From: a virus
Direction: 5' to 3' (one strand)
Virus record (IMG/VR): IMGVR_UViG_3300029893_000001
Coordinates: 186,001-250,000 of that record
DNA length: 64,000 bases
Shown here: in pieces, positions 19,001 to 26,679 of the stretch
Layout: every line of letters begins with the position of its first letter
Position numbering within the stretch: the stretch's first letter is position 1
Made by a program: the position numbers and the translations under genes
The notes under the pieces: generated by a model
What the model was told of the DNA's origin: nothing
The model's database searches: none
What the model saw: the letters and a program-made list of their open reading frames with translations, nothing else

Positions 19001-19755
19001 CTGCCATTCCCAGTCAAAACCTGGTTGATGTACCCAGTACCCCAGGCCTGGGATGCAGCACCGAGAGCAAGCCCTTGGTTAGTCGTAGGCGAGAACTTGG
19101 AGCCGTCGAGTATCGCGCGGTCGAGGCCACTGATGCTGAATCGAATCCCACTACTGTAGAAAAGTCCTGTCCCGCTCTGCGCAGAAAACCCGATCGACGG
19201 TGCCGACGCCGACCCACTCACAAGAAGTATCTGTGGCTCAGCGCCCAATGGCGCCTGAAAAGTGGCAACAGGAACGCCTGCTGCGGTAACAGATATTTGG
19301 TCACTAGCCCAATACAGGCCGGTGTCGAGTTCAGCCAGACCTGACAAGCCGGGTGCTGCAGCCGAACCTGCAGTCACACGAAGCTGTGCGCTCTCGCCTT
19401 GTGACGCACTAAATTGCGCGATGAGTATACCCTCAGAAGAAACTGCAGGATAACCACCGTTGAGTAGAAAGCCTGAACTAGCAGAGTCCCTAAACGAGTA
19501 ACTAGGCTGAGCGACGCTTCCTGCAATATTTAGGATTCCAGTAGGCGCAACAGACACTACTGTACTTTTGCCTGCAGAGACCTCTAAAATATGGTCACTT
19601 CCTGTAACAGGAGTCACAGGCAAAACGACCAAAGGCCCGGCAGCTCCTCCGGAAGGGCCGAGCGTATTGATTAGCAAGCGATCTGCAGCGGGGTCAACCT
19701 GACGCTGCAGCCGTTCGGAGGGGTTGTTTATGCCAAGTGGCTTCAGGTCTGACAT
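16018..19755 (-). CDS. Long repetitive tail fibre, 1245 residues
   Basis: A fibre built of repeated beta modules. One motif, DTGxYxPGADQLxxSxGG, occurs at least seven times in variants (FYRPGADQL, IYRPASDQL, FYNPGANQL, LYRPGAKQV). A second module (YTGIRLDVTET ... DNRLLDL) recurs four times with a period of about 165 residues. Such modules form shafts of phage fibres. The C-terminal 110 residues (ending ASVRHCVIKNSAL) lack the repeats and may form the tip. No chaperone or peptidase triad is seen. The stretch 16900-19200 is visibly richer in G+C than its neighbours, suggesting recombinational origin. ATG at 19755. Confidence 0.8.
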   Translation of the reverse strand: MSDLKPLGINNPSERLQRQVDPAADRLLINTLGPSGGAAGPLVVLPVTPVTGSDHILEVSAGKSTVVSVAPTGILNIAGSVAQPSYSFRDSASSGFLLNGGYPAVSSEGILIAQFSASQGESAQLRVTAGSAAAPGLSGLAELDTGLYWASDQISVTAAGVPVATFQAPLGAEPQILLVSGSASAPSIGFSAQSGTGLFYSSGIRFSISGLDRAILDGSKFSPTTNQGLALGAASQAWGTGYINQVLTGNGSAAAAAHGFINAGNTGMYLVGADQLHFTSAGADVATFMRSLDNSTGDETSILFTTVVNKATSGNYTGIRLDVTETSIPGSDNRLLDLRTGGTTRMHVTRDGAVRAYAGSPGVAGLGFTVTSAAGMRYAGGGVFVLAGGADKMQFAGSATVSYQPIWFPDGSAGAPAVTFTGDTDTGIYRPASDQLAVSTGGVQAALIQQALVAATGDETSISLFTTVNKATSGNYTGLKLNVTETSAPGTDNLLIDLLVGNISKFHITNDGLVRAGDSATNGLAAAPHYSFGRDIASGFYFTETLLSHEVIGVSLSGTSRWLFYRGQGESTAIQFHVTPGNRSDNDPAIAAIDDTNTGIGFPTFDQVAISTGGWWAATFTGLLAEATGDEVGIDFAIDVNKASGNYTGIRLNVTETLAPGTDDRLIDLLVGGSSMFHVGSTGNAHLGPPGSTASATRSLFFNSGDGTNARQPEITAGTSGTIAVLAHDNTGLRINTNAVAQGVGSSAGKWTLQVANDGVGLRYTSRLTTATATEAHLFSNSAFGTPFSASSGRQTFGRFSVVVNQSGTAEYTGLTVDVTETTLGGTDNRLLDLQVGAVSQTYITNTGQTRSTDGSAATPTFSFISDVSSGLYRPGAKQVGISVQGTLRALFGEVDSTLASNWMPSGTQNLGGPGVEWSNLYVGAVQSSSHVALADGAVGTPALRFSSDPNTGLWRIAADTMGISAGGTEIARLLINVGIPQIQSAQGTAAQPVYTFFSDPDTGFYNPGANQLAISAGGSLRVNFASTEVLTTVPIRVSSGSEGAPGYSFNSDNDTGFYRPGADQLRAVAGAGTAMTWTTTSVSSHKNLLPNSDATYTLGSTTQRWSESHNQKRVTKTTAVGYTDSDARLETANVTTPAGAGATTLWSRTLVADQAIDVLVQVIAEDDSGSEQLGQVFHIVAYHDGVNAVLRHAKAIDTYQTDVNWFVQGDVSASDVILKVTGSANQDTYWHASVRHCVIKNSAL
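17225..18860 (-). repeat. Four copies of a ~500-bp module in the fibre gene
   Basis: The encoded motif YTGI/L-x-V/L-x-VTET followed by a D-N/D-R/L-L segment recurs near 18815, 18325, 17815 and 17320, that is, every 490-510 bases. In protein terms the copies sit near residues 313, 477, 647 and 812. Copies 1 and 2 also share the preceding GDETSI and following VRA segments. Such in-frame repeats allow length change by homologous recombination. Confidence 0.8.
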
Positions 19756-19827
19756 TCTTCGCTACTTACCCTCGCTTGCTCAGCGCGAATGGGTGTCAGA
19801 AGAATATACTCAGCCCGCCAAAGGCAT
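19756..19827. other. 72-base non-coding gap before the long fibre gene
   Basis: This is one of the two longest gaps within the virion block. On the minus strand it holds a TATATT hexamer (around 19801-19807) that could be a -10 element, but no good -35 partner is seen at 16-18 bases. GCGAGGGTAAG just upstream of the fibre start supplies an RBS. No strong hairpin was found. Promoter activity is possible but unsupported beyond this. Confidence 0.3.
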
Positions 19828-20238
19828 TTAGTTGACTGCAAGGCCTACTACAAGTGCGCTTATCGCCACGCCAAGAATCACCCCGAGACCCAGCATGAAA
19901 ATGTTTCCATTCTCATCCCACCAGCTTCTACGGCTCAATTCCTCAATGCGGGCCCGCTGTTCTGCAATGAATTGGTCTCTCAATGACGAAGAAACTTCTA
20001 GCTCTCGGGTCCGAACATTTACCTCAACCGTAAGCCGCTCTACAGCAGCAGCATCTTCGATGCACTGAAAGGCATCACTCTCTGTGATGAGAAGCCCTTG
20101 AAAAGGAGCTGGCTGCCCCTCAAGTAGAGGGACAGATAGCTGAAAATCCTCGCTCGCTTCGTGCTGTGTTTCTTGTGCGAAAGCAACGATAGGAGCAAAG
20201 GCCACCAACACAGCCATGAAACTAGAAAGGTACTTCAT
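19828..20238 (-). CDS. Exported protein with C-terminal anchor, spanin-like candidate
   Basis: 136 residues: a signal peptide (1-21, likely cut after AFA), the segment LLEGQPAPFQGLLIT, a coiled-coil (about 62-108) and a C-terminal transmembrane helix (about 112-134). The EGxPAPFxGxL pattern followed by coiled-coil and membrane anchor is a layout I recall from many phage proteins near lysis genes. It lacks a lipobox Cys, so it is not a classical unimolecular spanin. ATGA overlap with the upstream gene. A role bridging inner membrane and envelope at lysis is inferred. Confidence 0.5.
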   Translation of the reverse strand: MKYLSSFMAVLVAFAPIVAFAQETQHEASEDFQLSVPLLEGQPAPFQGLLITESDAFQCIEDAAAVERLTVEVNVRTRELEVSSSLRDQFIAEQRARIEELSRRSWWDENGNIFMLGLGVILGVAISALVVGLAVN

Positions 20239-20597
20239 CTAGGATTCCACCAATCGGGCTTACCAACACTTACATCTTTGGGATGTGGGCCTTTCCTGCG
20301 CTCTTTCTGGGGAAGGGCTCCCATTGGGAAACCGGCGAATGCTTCAACATCTTCGTCTTCTTCATCGTCAGATTCGGGAGCCTCCAGTTCGCCGTCACCA
20401 TCCGAGTCGACAACCTCAATGGGAGGCTCGTCCTCCCTCTCTTCTTGAAGAGCGTTGTCCAAAAGCCCATCCGTATCAGTTCTGTCAGACCTAGCAACGT
20501 GCTCTGCCAAGTGCACCAACCGCTTAAACAGCGTAGGGTGCCCCCGGTGTAACACCACGGAAGCAATTCGAAACAACTTCTCGGAGGAAGAGGTCAC
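20235..20597 (-). CDS. Acidic protein of unknown function
   Basis: 120 residues from GTG 20597, which overlaps the upstream stop (GTGA). The first 40 residues form an amphipathic helical segment; residues 50-90 are extremely acidic (Asp/Glu/Ser), and the C-terminus is basic and ends WWNPR. The charge arrangement resembles adaptor or inhibitor proteins. No family is recognised. It lies in a run of small genes with two membrane proteins. Confidence 0.6.
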   Translation of the reverse strand: MTSSSEKLFRIASVVLHRGHPTLFKRLVHLAEHVARSDRTDTDGLLDNALQEEREDEPPIEVVDSDGDGELEAPESDDEEDEDVEAFAGFPMGALPQKERRKGPHPKDVSVGKPDWWNPR

Positions 20598-21022
20598 TCT
20601 TCATCGTCCTCCAGCGGAGGAACTGAGGCCGACGAAGCACCGGGAAGCTCTAAATCGATACCTTTCTTCTTCAGGTATGCTTTGGCGAATGCCCAAGCGA
20701 AAAGCGATAGCACTCCTGCTCCTGCGAAGTAAGCCGAGCTGCCTAAAATTCCCCACGCAGACCCTTCGGGGTTTTGCCAACCAAGGCCCAATAATGCTCC
20801 CGTTACGATTGGGTGCAGGGGAAGAGTTTCTCTTCCCCACCACCAGAAATTCTGCGTGTCCCAAAACTTATACCAGGGGGACGACCTTTTCTTGTACGCC
20901 CGCTCTCGCGTAAAGACGCTTTTACTCATGAACTGACCGATAACGGCCAGAATACCAGTCACCACCAAGAAGGGCCAGTGGGGCAAAACGTACTCGCCCA
21001 ACATCGAAAGGATCTCGTCCAT
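20594..21022 (-). CDS. Three-segment membrane protein, holin candidate
   Basis: 142 residues with hydrophobic stretches at about 15-32, 68-82 and 90-114, a Trp-rich loop (about 48-64, NFWWWG) and an acidic C-terminus. Holins are often small proteins with 1-3 membrane helices and a charged tail, so this is a candidate, but no endolysin is adjacent. ATG at 21022 is one base after the preceding stop. A structural membrane role is an alternative. Confidence 0.45.
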   Translation of the reverse strand: MDEILSMLGEYVLPHWPFLVVTGILAVIGQFMSKSVFTRERAYKKRSSPWYKFWDTQNFWWWGRETLPLHPIVTGALLGLGWQNPEGSAWGILGSSAYFAGAGVLSLFAWAFAKAYLKKKGIDLELPGASSASVPPLEDDEE

Positions 21023-21023
21023 G

Positions 21024-21290
21024 TTACACCGTCCAAGAAGTTGTTACGGTCCAGCGATATTCACGACGCGCATCAGACATGATCGAGACAGATACAAGAT
21101 TGCAGGCTAACGCAGCAGAAGACGGCGCACTGACCTCGGAACGAATCCGATCGGCCAGTTGTGTTACCAAGTAGTTACACGGGTCTACAAGAGTATCAAA
21201 CGTCCACAGAACAACAGAAATGATCTGTGACGTTGTGGTGGAAGAAATAGTAGCAGTCAGTTCACTGCCTCTGGGACCTGACGACGCCAT
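21024..21290 (-). CDS. Small unknown protein
   Basis: 88 residues, beta/alpha mixture with no recognised domain. The central part contains a predicted amphipathic helix (residues 36-55, DPCNYLVTQLADRI) followed by alternating strands. ATG at 21290 overlaps the upstream stop as TGATG. Its size and place between a propeller-like virion protein and membrane genes fit an accessory virion protein, but this is weak. Confidence 0.55.
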   Translation of the reverse strand: MASSGPRGSELTATISSTTTSQIISVVLWTFDTLVDPCNYLVTQLADRIRSEVSAPSSAALACNLVSVSIMSDARREYRWTVTTSWTV

Positions 21291-22843
21291 CACTCCAGCT
21301 CGCCAATGACGATCACCTCTCGAACCGAATTTTCCTGAATGATGTCGCGAAGATCTGCATTGATCTTCAGCCTAAACTGGAAAAACGAAGAAGCGGGAAC
21401 GCTGTCTGTTTGACTAAGAACTTGCCAGGGCCCCGAAGACGATGTCCTGAATTCCATCTGAATCTTCGAGGAAGCAATCGTTCCCTTCACAAGATATCCG
21501 TGCAAAGAGACCGGCACCGTGAATTCCATCGAGTCGAAAATAACTACGTTTTCGCCCTCATAGGAGTTCTCCCCCACACGAACAAGTCTGTTGTTTGTGC
21601 TGTCATTGAACAATGCAAAATTGACCAGAACACCGTCGACCGAAAGAACGTCGGCCGCGACAGCCTGAACCTGACCAGTTAGGGGTGCGAACACCGGAGA
21701 GTTTCGGTTTGAAGCGTTTTCGTCGTTGCCAAAATAGCCAAACGTATAGAGATGCTTCATTGTGACGACGTCAAACACCTCTACTCCAGGAGAATTGGTT
21801 AAGTAAAGCCGACGACGTCCGACATCTACGTGGATCTTACTGGCAGCATTAACAGAGAATGAGCGGCCTCTAAATTCAATGTACCCTTTCAAGAACCTAT
21901 TGCTGTTCGGGCCCGTCACCGACAACGCACCCAACTCAAAAGGACGTGCAGTATTTGCTGGATCAGCAGACAAAATCCACAAGGACTCCAAAGTCGAGTC
22001 GTAGAATAGACCAGAGGGAGTTACCACTTGACCTTGATGCAGGGAGCCGCCACTATTCACTGCGACATATTGACCAAACGCAGGAACTGCAGGATTAGAA
22101 AGGTCGAAGGACGCCACAAACCCAGGATCGGTAGCTGTAGGAGGGGTCGAAACGCCACCACACGCAACGTATAGCGTTGAGGTAGCTGGGTCAAACGCCA
22201 GGTCCAACGGGGTATCCAACGCAGCAGCGTCTGGAAGACCGGGGGCACCAGCAGTTCCAAACGTACCAACCTGGGTGAAGGTGGCTGTATCGAAAATACG
22301 GAGTAGGTGCTCAGAACAGACGATTGCGATGTACTCTGCGGCCGTAACCGTAAACGTAATCGCCGCCGTGGGAGTTCCGTATCCGCCTGCCGCTGTACTC
22401 CCAAAACCAGGCACGGCACCAATGATCTGACCGTACTCGTTTAGGTAGAAAACTCCGGCAGCAGAGTCGGTGACGTAGTAACGACGACCATCAGCTAAGG
22501 TTCCATACGGGACAGCGGTAACAGTGCCAGCCGCGTCATCAGAACGCTGCCAAATCTTTCTGACGTCAGAGATATTGGCTTCTAGGTGACCCTGGACGAT
22601 CTTGTCGGAACCTTTGGGTTCGAATCGAATCTCGCGCTGATTCTCGTCTGCGACGAGAAGTCCTGAAGCAGAGTCCACATTCGTGGTATTAAGACGAATG
22701 TTGTAATCTGGAGTCAGCGCACTGATATGGTTAGCTACCGCCTGTGCATACGCCGCATTCGAAAGAACCACGTTCTGACTGACTGTCTGCGCGTTGCTTA
22801 CGGTCAACTGCAGGAATTGCTTGAAAGTGTCGAAGAGGACCAT
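21290..22843 (-). CDS. NHL/beta-propeller-like virion protein
   Basis: 517 residues. Residues about 110-370 contain several repeats with NHL or WD-like character: LDTPLDLAFDPATSTLYVA, VDVGRRRLYLTN and VVTMKHLYTFGYFG alternate strand pairs with Gly turns. Propeller domains in phage tail proteins commonly bind sugar or protein receptors. The C-terminal 100 residues look like a separate sandwich (TVPVSLHGYL onward). ATG 22843 is preferred over an earlier candidate because GAGGGAAGG lies at RBS distance and it follows the upstream stop by 14 bases. The propeller assignment is by pattern only. Confidence 0.55.
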   Translation of the reverse strand: MVLFDTFKQFLQLTVSNAQTVSQNVVLSNAAYAQAVANHISALTPDYNIRLNTTNVDSASGLLVADENQREIRFEPKGSDKIVQGHLEANISDVRKIWQRSDDAAGTVTAVPYGTLADGRRYYVTDSAAGVFYLNEYGQIIGAVPGFGSTAAGGYGTPTAAITFTVTAAEYIAIVCSEHLLRIFDTATFTQVGTFGTAGAPGLPDAAALDTPLDLAFDPATSTLYVACGGVSTPPTATDPGFVASFDLSNPAVPAFGQYVAVNSGGSLHQGQVVTPSGLFYDSTLESLWILSADPANTARPFELGALSVTGPNSNRFLKGYIEFRGRSFSVNAASKIHVDVGRRRLYLTNSPGVEVFDVVTMKHLYTFGYFGNDENASNRNSPVFAPLTGQVQAVAADVLSVDGVLVNFALFNDSTNNRLVRVGENSYEGENVVIFDSMEFTVPVSLHGYLVKGTIASSKIQMEFRTSSSGPWQVLSQTDSVPASSFFQFRLKINADLRDIIQENSVREVIVIGELE

Positions 22844-22856
22844 CGCGAACCTTCCC

Positions 22857-23429
22857 TCACAAAGCAATAATAATCCGGTACGAGGTAACGTGGTTCAACG
22901 TTTTGACGTTTAGCGGTTGGTGCGCTAACGCAAACATGAATTGGCTCCCCACTTCAAAGGGAAACGGAGAGCTTAAAATCGTTGCAAAAAGAGCAATTTC
23001 ACCGATACCTGCCGCTAGTTCATCTCGGGCAATCCGAGCCACGAAACTCTTGGCAGTCCCGTCCAAAGTAGCCGTCTCAACCAAGTCAATCGTATCTCTA
23101 TAAACCTCTGAAGTAAGAGAGGTAGCAGTAGGGTCTACAGCAATAGCGGACAGAGGGTTCGCAGGATCATAGCCAGACGTACCCACAGCGTAATGAGTGA
23201 TACGAATTGAAGTACCGTCTGTTAGAGACCTCGCAAGGTACTGCCTGGCAAGGTCTGTAACCGTCGCCACTACCCTAGAAACCGAACCACCAGGACCCAC
23301 AGACCCACTGACAGACAGACCGACGCATCCCGCCTCGGGCGGCCAATGAACCGTGAAGCTGGCGTCCAACGCACTCCCTGCCCCAACAAAGGGGGAGGAA
23401 GCCGAGAAATCTGAAGAGAAACTCGTCAT
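22857..23429 (-). CDS. DUF3751-like fibre N-terminal-type protein (copy B)
   Basis: 190 residues. Residues 60-190 align by eye with the 158-residue protein at 35072-35548: both have ALA/RQYLA-type helices, YDPANP / HDPADP, PTA / PDP, then P(F)PFEVGSQFMFALAHQPL and a final Y-x-I strand. The layout recalls the N-terminal attachment domain of phage tail-collar fibres (DUF3751). The N-terminal 55 residues are an extra Ser/Gly-rich extension. ATGA overlap with the upstream gene. Likely a fibre attachment or adaptor protein. Confidence 0.5.
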   Translation of the reverse strand: MTSFSSDFSASSPFVGAGSALDASFTVHWPPEAGCVGLSVSGSVGPGGSVSRVVATVTDLARQYLARSLTDGTSIRITHYAVGTSGYDPANPLSAIAVDPTATSLTSEVYRDTIDLVETATLDGTAKSFVARIARDELAAGIGEIALFATILSSPFPFEVGSQFMFALAHQPLNVKTLNHVTSYRIIIAL

Positions 23430-23818
23430 CCGGTCACATCTTCGGGGTCAAAGTCGTCGTACACGTGATAGATGAAGCTATGAAAGGGCCCACCAATCGA
23501 ACACTCAGGAACAGAGCCAGTATCCAGCAGATAAAGTAAGCAGCACCAAAACACGTCGTCGTATCTGGTTTTCCTCGAAATCCTTGAGGTCACGTGCTTA
23601 TGAATGTAATTAGCCATCGATTGTGGCGAATTATGACGAGGAGGAGACGCGGCAATATCACGAGCAATAGAACGAGCTTCCTCAAGCTGAGGGAACCCGC
23701 CCCGACGAGCAAGTTCATAAACGCGTCGAATGCCTGGTGCTTGATCGATAGCTGAAGCATAGAAATGCTGAAGCTTCAGCAGTTCTTCCGGACTAGCTAA
23801 GGCGTGACGATACTGCAT
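23426..23818 (-). CDS. Helical unknown protein
   Basis: 130 residues, mostly helical, with a possible small globular core: residues 30-55 (amphipathic), 65-95 (basic) and a C-terminal segment rich in aromatic and acidic residues (FIYHVYDDFDPEDV). ATG at 23818 overlaps the upstream stop (TGATG). No family is recognised. It lies between two adhesin-like genes and could be an assembly chaperone. Confidence 0.55.
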   Translation of the reverse strand: MQYRHALASPEELLKLQHFYASAIDQAPGIRRVYELARRGGFPQLEEARSIARDIAASPPRHNSPQSMANYIHKHVTSRISRKTRYDDVFWCCLLYLLDTGSVPECSIGGPFHSFIYHVYDDFDPEDVTG

Positions 23819-24939
23819 CACGGCTGCGGAGCCTTACCGTTCCAGGCGGCCCCAATTCCATTACCCAGAACGTATGTATTGTTGCTATTGATGGGGGTAC
23901 GATTGGCTACTGAATCATTGAGTACTCGAACTCCGTGAAGACGGCCACGCCATGCCATGTTTGGGGCCCGAAGAAAAACGACAGCGTCATAGTCGTCTAT
24001 CTGTACCGATCTTGGGTTGGTCGCTGCTGCAGCTACGGAAAGCATATCGACGCCACTGGACAACAGCCTCTTCTGTGCGACATAAGCATTGATCACACCA
24101 CCTGACAGGTCCAGCATCTCCCCAACAACAAAGTTGTCGGCCACGGTTGTGTCCCTGGACAGATTATTTGCCGGTCCCGGAGATGTCGTGCTGCCAAAAA
24201 TCGCGCTGTATTCGAGGTCCTTGGGAACCCCCGTCTCTGCTGGAGAATGAAATGGACTCAATGCGCCAACCCACAGAGCATTGCGATCTGCACCTGCGCC
24301 ACCAGGAGGTCCCTCAGACCAAATGAAGAAATACCCCAAGGCAGAGTCCGCAACGCAGAACGTACGCTCGACAGCAAGGGGGAACCAATGTGAGGTAGAC
24401 ACGGGTAAAACCCAAGTACTGGTCCCCACATCCCAACCTCCCGTGAACCCAAGTTGCCACTCCAGCGCAGCAGGCGCTGCGCTAACTACACAACGGGCTT
24501 GCCACGAAGGTCCAGTTGTAGCTGGGGTCTGAATTACGAAGTAATCTCCAGCAGCGGGAGAAGCCGCTGTGTCGAAAACGATGTATTCGATATCCGTGGA
24601 GTCTACATTCAAAATCGCAGAAGCATCTAAGTTTACCCGAGTCGGAGAAATAACTGCCGTAATCTCTGCGATGAAGCAGTTCGTGGGATTTGCAGCATCC
24701 CTAATTGCGATATGCTTATTGACAAATGTGGCATCAAAAACAGCATTCGCGTCATAAAACGCCGATGGTGTTGTGGAATTCACAATGCCGGTCGAGCTTG
24801 AAAAATGGAGTGGAGTCCAGTTAGCGCCTGATGTCTCAATGACTGTGAAGGGGTTAACGAAAGTAAGCCAATGGTACAAAATGTGTGCTTGTACCTGATA
24901 GGTTGGCGTAGCGGTATTGTGAAGATGCTTAGCGACCAT
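23818..24939 (-). CDS. Adhesin/virion protein (paralogue of 28910-29974)
   Basis: 373 residues. The segment GDYFVIQTPAT...GPSWQARCVVSAA...W resembles NYYVVQGKSGT...LWQARLVVQAA of the protein at 28910-29974, followed in both by a Gly/Trp-rich GGWDVGT / GGWGAGW turn and LPV. Later FFIWSEGPPGGAGADRN resembles a surface loop region. Beta-rich and low in Cys, it looks like a virion surface protein. ATG 24939; small gap to the upstream coiled-coil gene. The exact function is unknown. Confidence 0.6.
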   Translation of the reverse strand: MVAKHLHNTATPTYQVQAHILYHWLTFVNPFTVIETSGANWTPLHFSSSTGIVNSTTPSAFYDANAVFDATFVNKHIAIRDAANPTNCFIAEITAVISPTRVNLDASAILNVDSTDIEYIVFDTAASPAAGDYFVIQTPATTGPSWQARCVVSAAPAALEWQLGFTGGWDVGTSTWVLPVSTSHWFPLAVERTFCVADSALGYFFIWSEGPPGGAGADRNALWVGALSPFHSPAETGVPKDLEYSAIFGSTTSPGPANNLSRDTTVADNFVVGEMLDLSGGVINAYVAQKRLLSSGVDMLSVAAAATNPRSVQIDDYDAVVFLRAPNMAWRGRLHGVRVLNDSVANRTPINSNNTYVLGNGIGAAWNGKAPQP

Positions 24940-24957
24940 GATCAGCCTTTTACGTAA

Positions 24958-25968
24958 TCATTCTTCAGCAACTTCCTGACCCTCGGACCGTTGCTCAGTT
25001 GCCTTCTGAAGCGCCTTGAGTTCTTTATTAAGCTGGGCTCGCTGAGCCCGATTCAAGGCCACTGACTGAATTACAATGGTGTTGGTTGCCATGATGGCCG
25101 CCAGCAATGATTTGCAGGCGATGTAAGTGCCTGGCTGAAGGGCGTCCCTAGAAGAAGCCGCAGCGACATTCAATGCTTCAGCCAACGCTACAGCCTTGAG
25201 TGATGAGTTCCTAATAAGGGAGAACACTGCGTCAGTTGAATACACAAGACATTCTGTTAGCTCAGACTTTTGTCGTGTCACAGCAACCCGAGAGTTGTCA
25301 ACCTTGGCCTCGTGCAAACCAACAAAGCTGCGAAACTCTTCAGCGTCCTTGGCGGAAGACGTTTGCTTCGAGCGCCTTTGCTGATTCTTGAAATTTGTGT
25401 CCGTCTTTCTTTGAACTTGGTCTTTGCCCTCTGAGGGCTTCACTTCCTTTTCTATACCAAGAATTGCGGACTCCAATTCAGGATCAAACTCTTCAGGGTC
25501 CTTCTCTTCTAAGTCCTCGCCGTCCACGTCTTCAGGCGCAGACTGACTGATCAGAGATTTTGAAGCTCCGACAATTGATCTGAAGATCACAGAAAATGAG
25601 GCAAGTGCCAGCCGAGAAACTGCATTGATCTGGTCTTCTGTTTTCCGCTTCTTTTGCATAAATGGAACAACGCGGTAAACAGTTCTCCAAAACAATCTCT
25701 TGTACGCTTTGTTGCGGTACTCTCCAGGAACTCTGTCTTGAATGACTTTTTCGAGCTGGTCTTTTATTGGAGTCGACGAAACTAATCTCTCTGCAACCTT
25801 GTCATAATTCCGGAGCGAACGCTCCAAAGCGTCAGTAGCAGACTTAAGTCGACGTAGAGACGTTACGTCCATGGCGCCTGTAAGACGCACAGCCGCACCA
25901 AAAGCCTGACGAATATTGTCGTTCAGCTTCTCAGGCAACCGACTGGATATCTTCCCAGGTAACGCCAT
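24958..25968 (-). CDS. Helical, charged virion-associated protein
   Basis: 336 residues, almost entirely helical. Residues 1-140 form several amphipathic helices; 150-225 are highly charged and low-complexity (EDLEEKDPEEFDPELE and a Lys/Arg/Gln stretch); 225-320 return to hydrophobic helices with Ala-rich runs. No family is recognised. It is in the same run as the coiled-coil protein at 26679-28904 and may form a complex with it. Confidence 0.6.
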   Translation of the reverse strand: MALPGKISSRLPEKLNDNIRQAFGAAVRLTGAMDVTSLRRLKSATDALERSLRNYDKVAERLVSSTPIKDQLEKVIQDRVPGEYRNKAYKRLFWRTVYRVVPFMQKKRKTEDQINAVSRLALASFSVIFRSIVGASKSLISQSAPEDVDGEDLEEKDPEEFDPELESAILGIEKEVKPSEGKDQVQRKTDTNFKNQQRRSKQTSSAKDAEEFRSFVGLHEAKVDNSRVAVTRQKSELTECLVYSTDAVFSLIRNSSLKAVALAEALNVAAASSRDALQPGTYIACKSLLAAIMATNTIVIQSVALNRAQRAQLNKELKALQKATEQRSEGQEVAEE

Positions 25969-25972
25969 GAAA

Positions 25973-26386
25973 TTACGCCAGTTTCCAGGTACGGATTACA
26001 GGGGACCCCTTACCTCTGGTAAACTTGAATTGGGAGCACTCTTGCTCAAACATTTCAAAGGCCTTCCGGAAAACCTCGGTAACGGGGGACTCCAGAGAGG
26101 GCTCCGGAATTAAGAACTTGTCGGTGTTGTCATCTGCCTCACGGCGAGGATCCCTGTTTCTCGCCGCAACAATCTCCTGAACAACAAGAGGCACGGATTT
26201 CTCATCGGCTGGCTCAACAGCAGGAACCAGTTGTTGCGATTCGCGAGAAATACGACGGACCTTTCGCAGCGTGTCATTTATCTGCCTAACCTGCCTCGTC
26301 GCCAATTCGCGGTTCTCTCGCTCAATCGCCCCCACGTCTACTGCCTCTTCAAGAAGAACTGCTGCAGCACCATCTCTTTCAGTCAT
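25973..26386 (-). CDS. Small helical protein, unknown
   Basis: 137 residues. Helix 1 (10-50) is highly charged, residues 55-90 are a mixed linker, and 95-137 contain a Phe-rich amphipathic helix and short C-terminal strand. ATG 26386 (MTERDG) is preferred over one 15 bases upstream because it overlaps the upstream stop as ATGA, the pattern used throughout this genome. Function unknown. Confidence 0.6.
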   Translation of the reverse strand: MTERDGAAAVLLEEAVDVGAIERENRELATRQVRQINDTLRKVRRISRESQQLVPAVEPADEKSVPLVVQEIVAARNRDPRREADDNTDKFLIPEPSLESPVTEVFRKAFEMFEQECSQFKFTRGKGSPVIRTWKLA

Positions 26387-26679
26387 TTCCGAATACCCCA
26401 TAGTCTTTCGGCAAGGTCATGAGCCTGGTCAACCGCAGTGACAACACTGCCTCCGTAAGACTGCAGCATCGCTGATACTTCTTTTTCCCGTTCTGTTTGT
26501 GCTTTCCTAATCTCGTCCAAAGCCTTAGCGTGGCCTTCTAGAATTTCCTGAATCTTCTTGTTGAGTTCTTCCACGTCCTTTTTGGCCTGCTCGTCCTTCT
26601 TGGTATAAGCGAGCCACAAGACCGCACAGAAAATTCCTAACGGACCATACGTGAGGAGGGCTGTAAGAATCTCTACCAT
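26383..26679 (-). CDS. Single-TM coiled-coil membrane protein
   Basis: 98 residues: one N-terminal transmembrane helix (about 5-24, YGPLGIFCAVLWLAY) followed by a long charged coiled-coil (30-75) and a short helical tail. This is the usual shape of i-spanin (Rz-like) or holin-associated phage proteins, and of small membrane anchors of phage structures. Start ATG 26679 overlaps the upstream stop as TAATG. No lysis enzyme lies adjacent, so the role is uncertain. Confidence 0.5.
   Translation of the reverse strand: MVEILTALLTYGPLGIFCAVLWLAYTKKDEQAKKDVEELNKKIQEILEGHAKALDEIRKAQTEREKEVSAMLQSYGGSVVTAVDQAHDLAERLWGIRK

Noticed and set aside
18715-19344. Long plus-strand open frame opposite the large fibre gene
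   Set aside because: It is antisense to a clear repetitive fibre gene, has no RBS or family match, and its composition reflects the GC-rich repeats on the other strand.
19801-19807. TATATT as a promoter -10 element
   Set aside because: No acceptable -35 hexamer lies at the right distance, so it is listed only as non-coding context.
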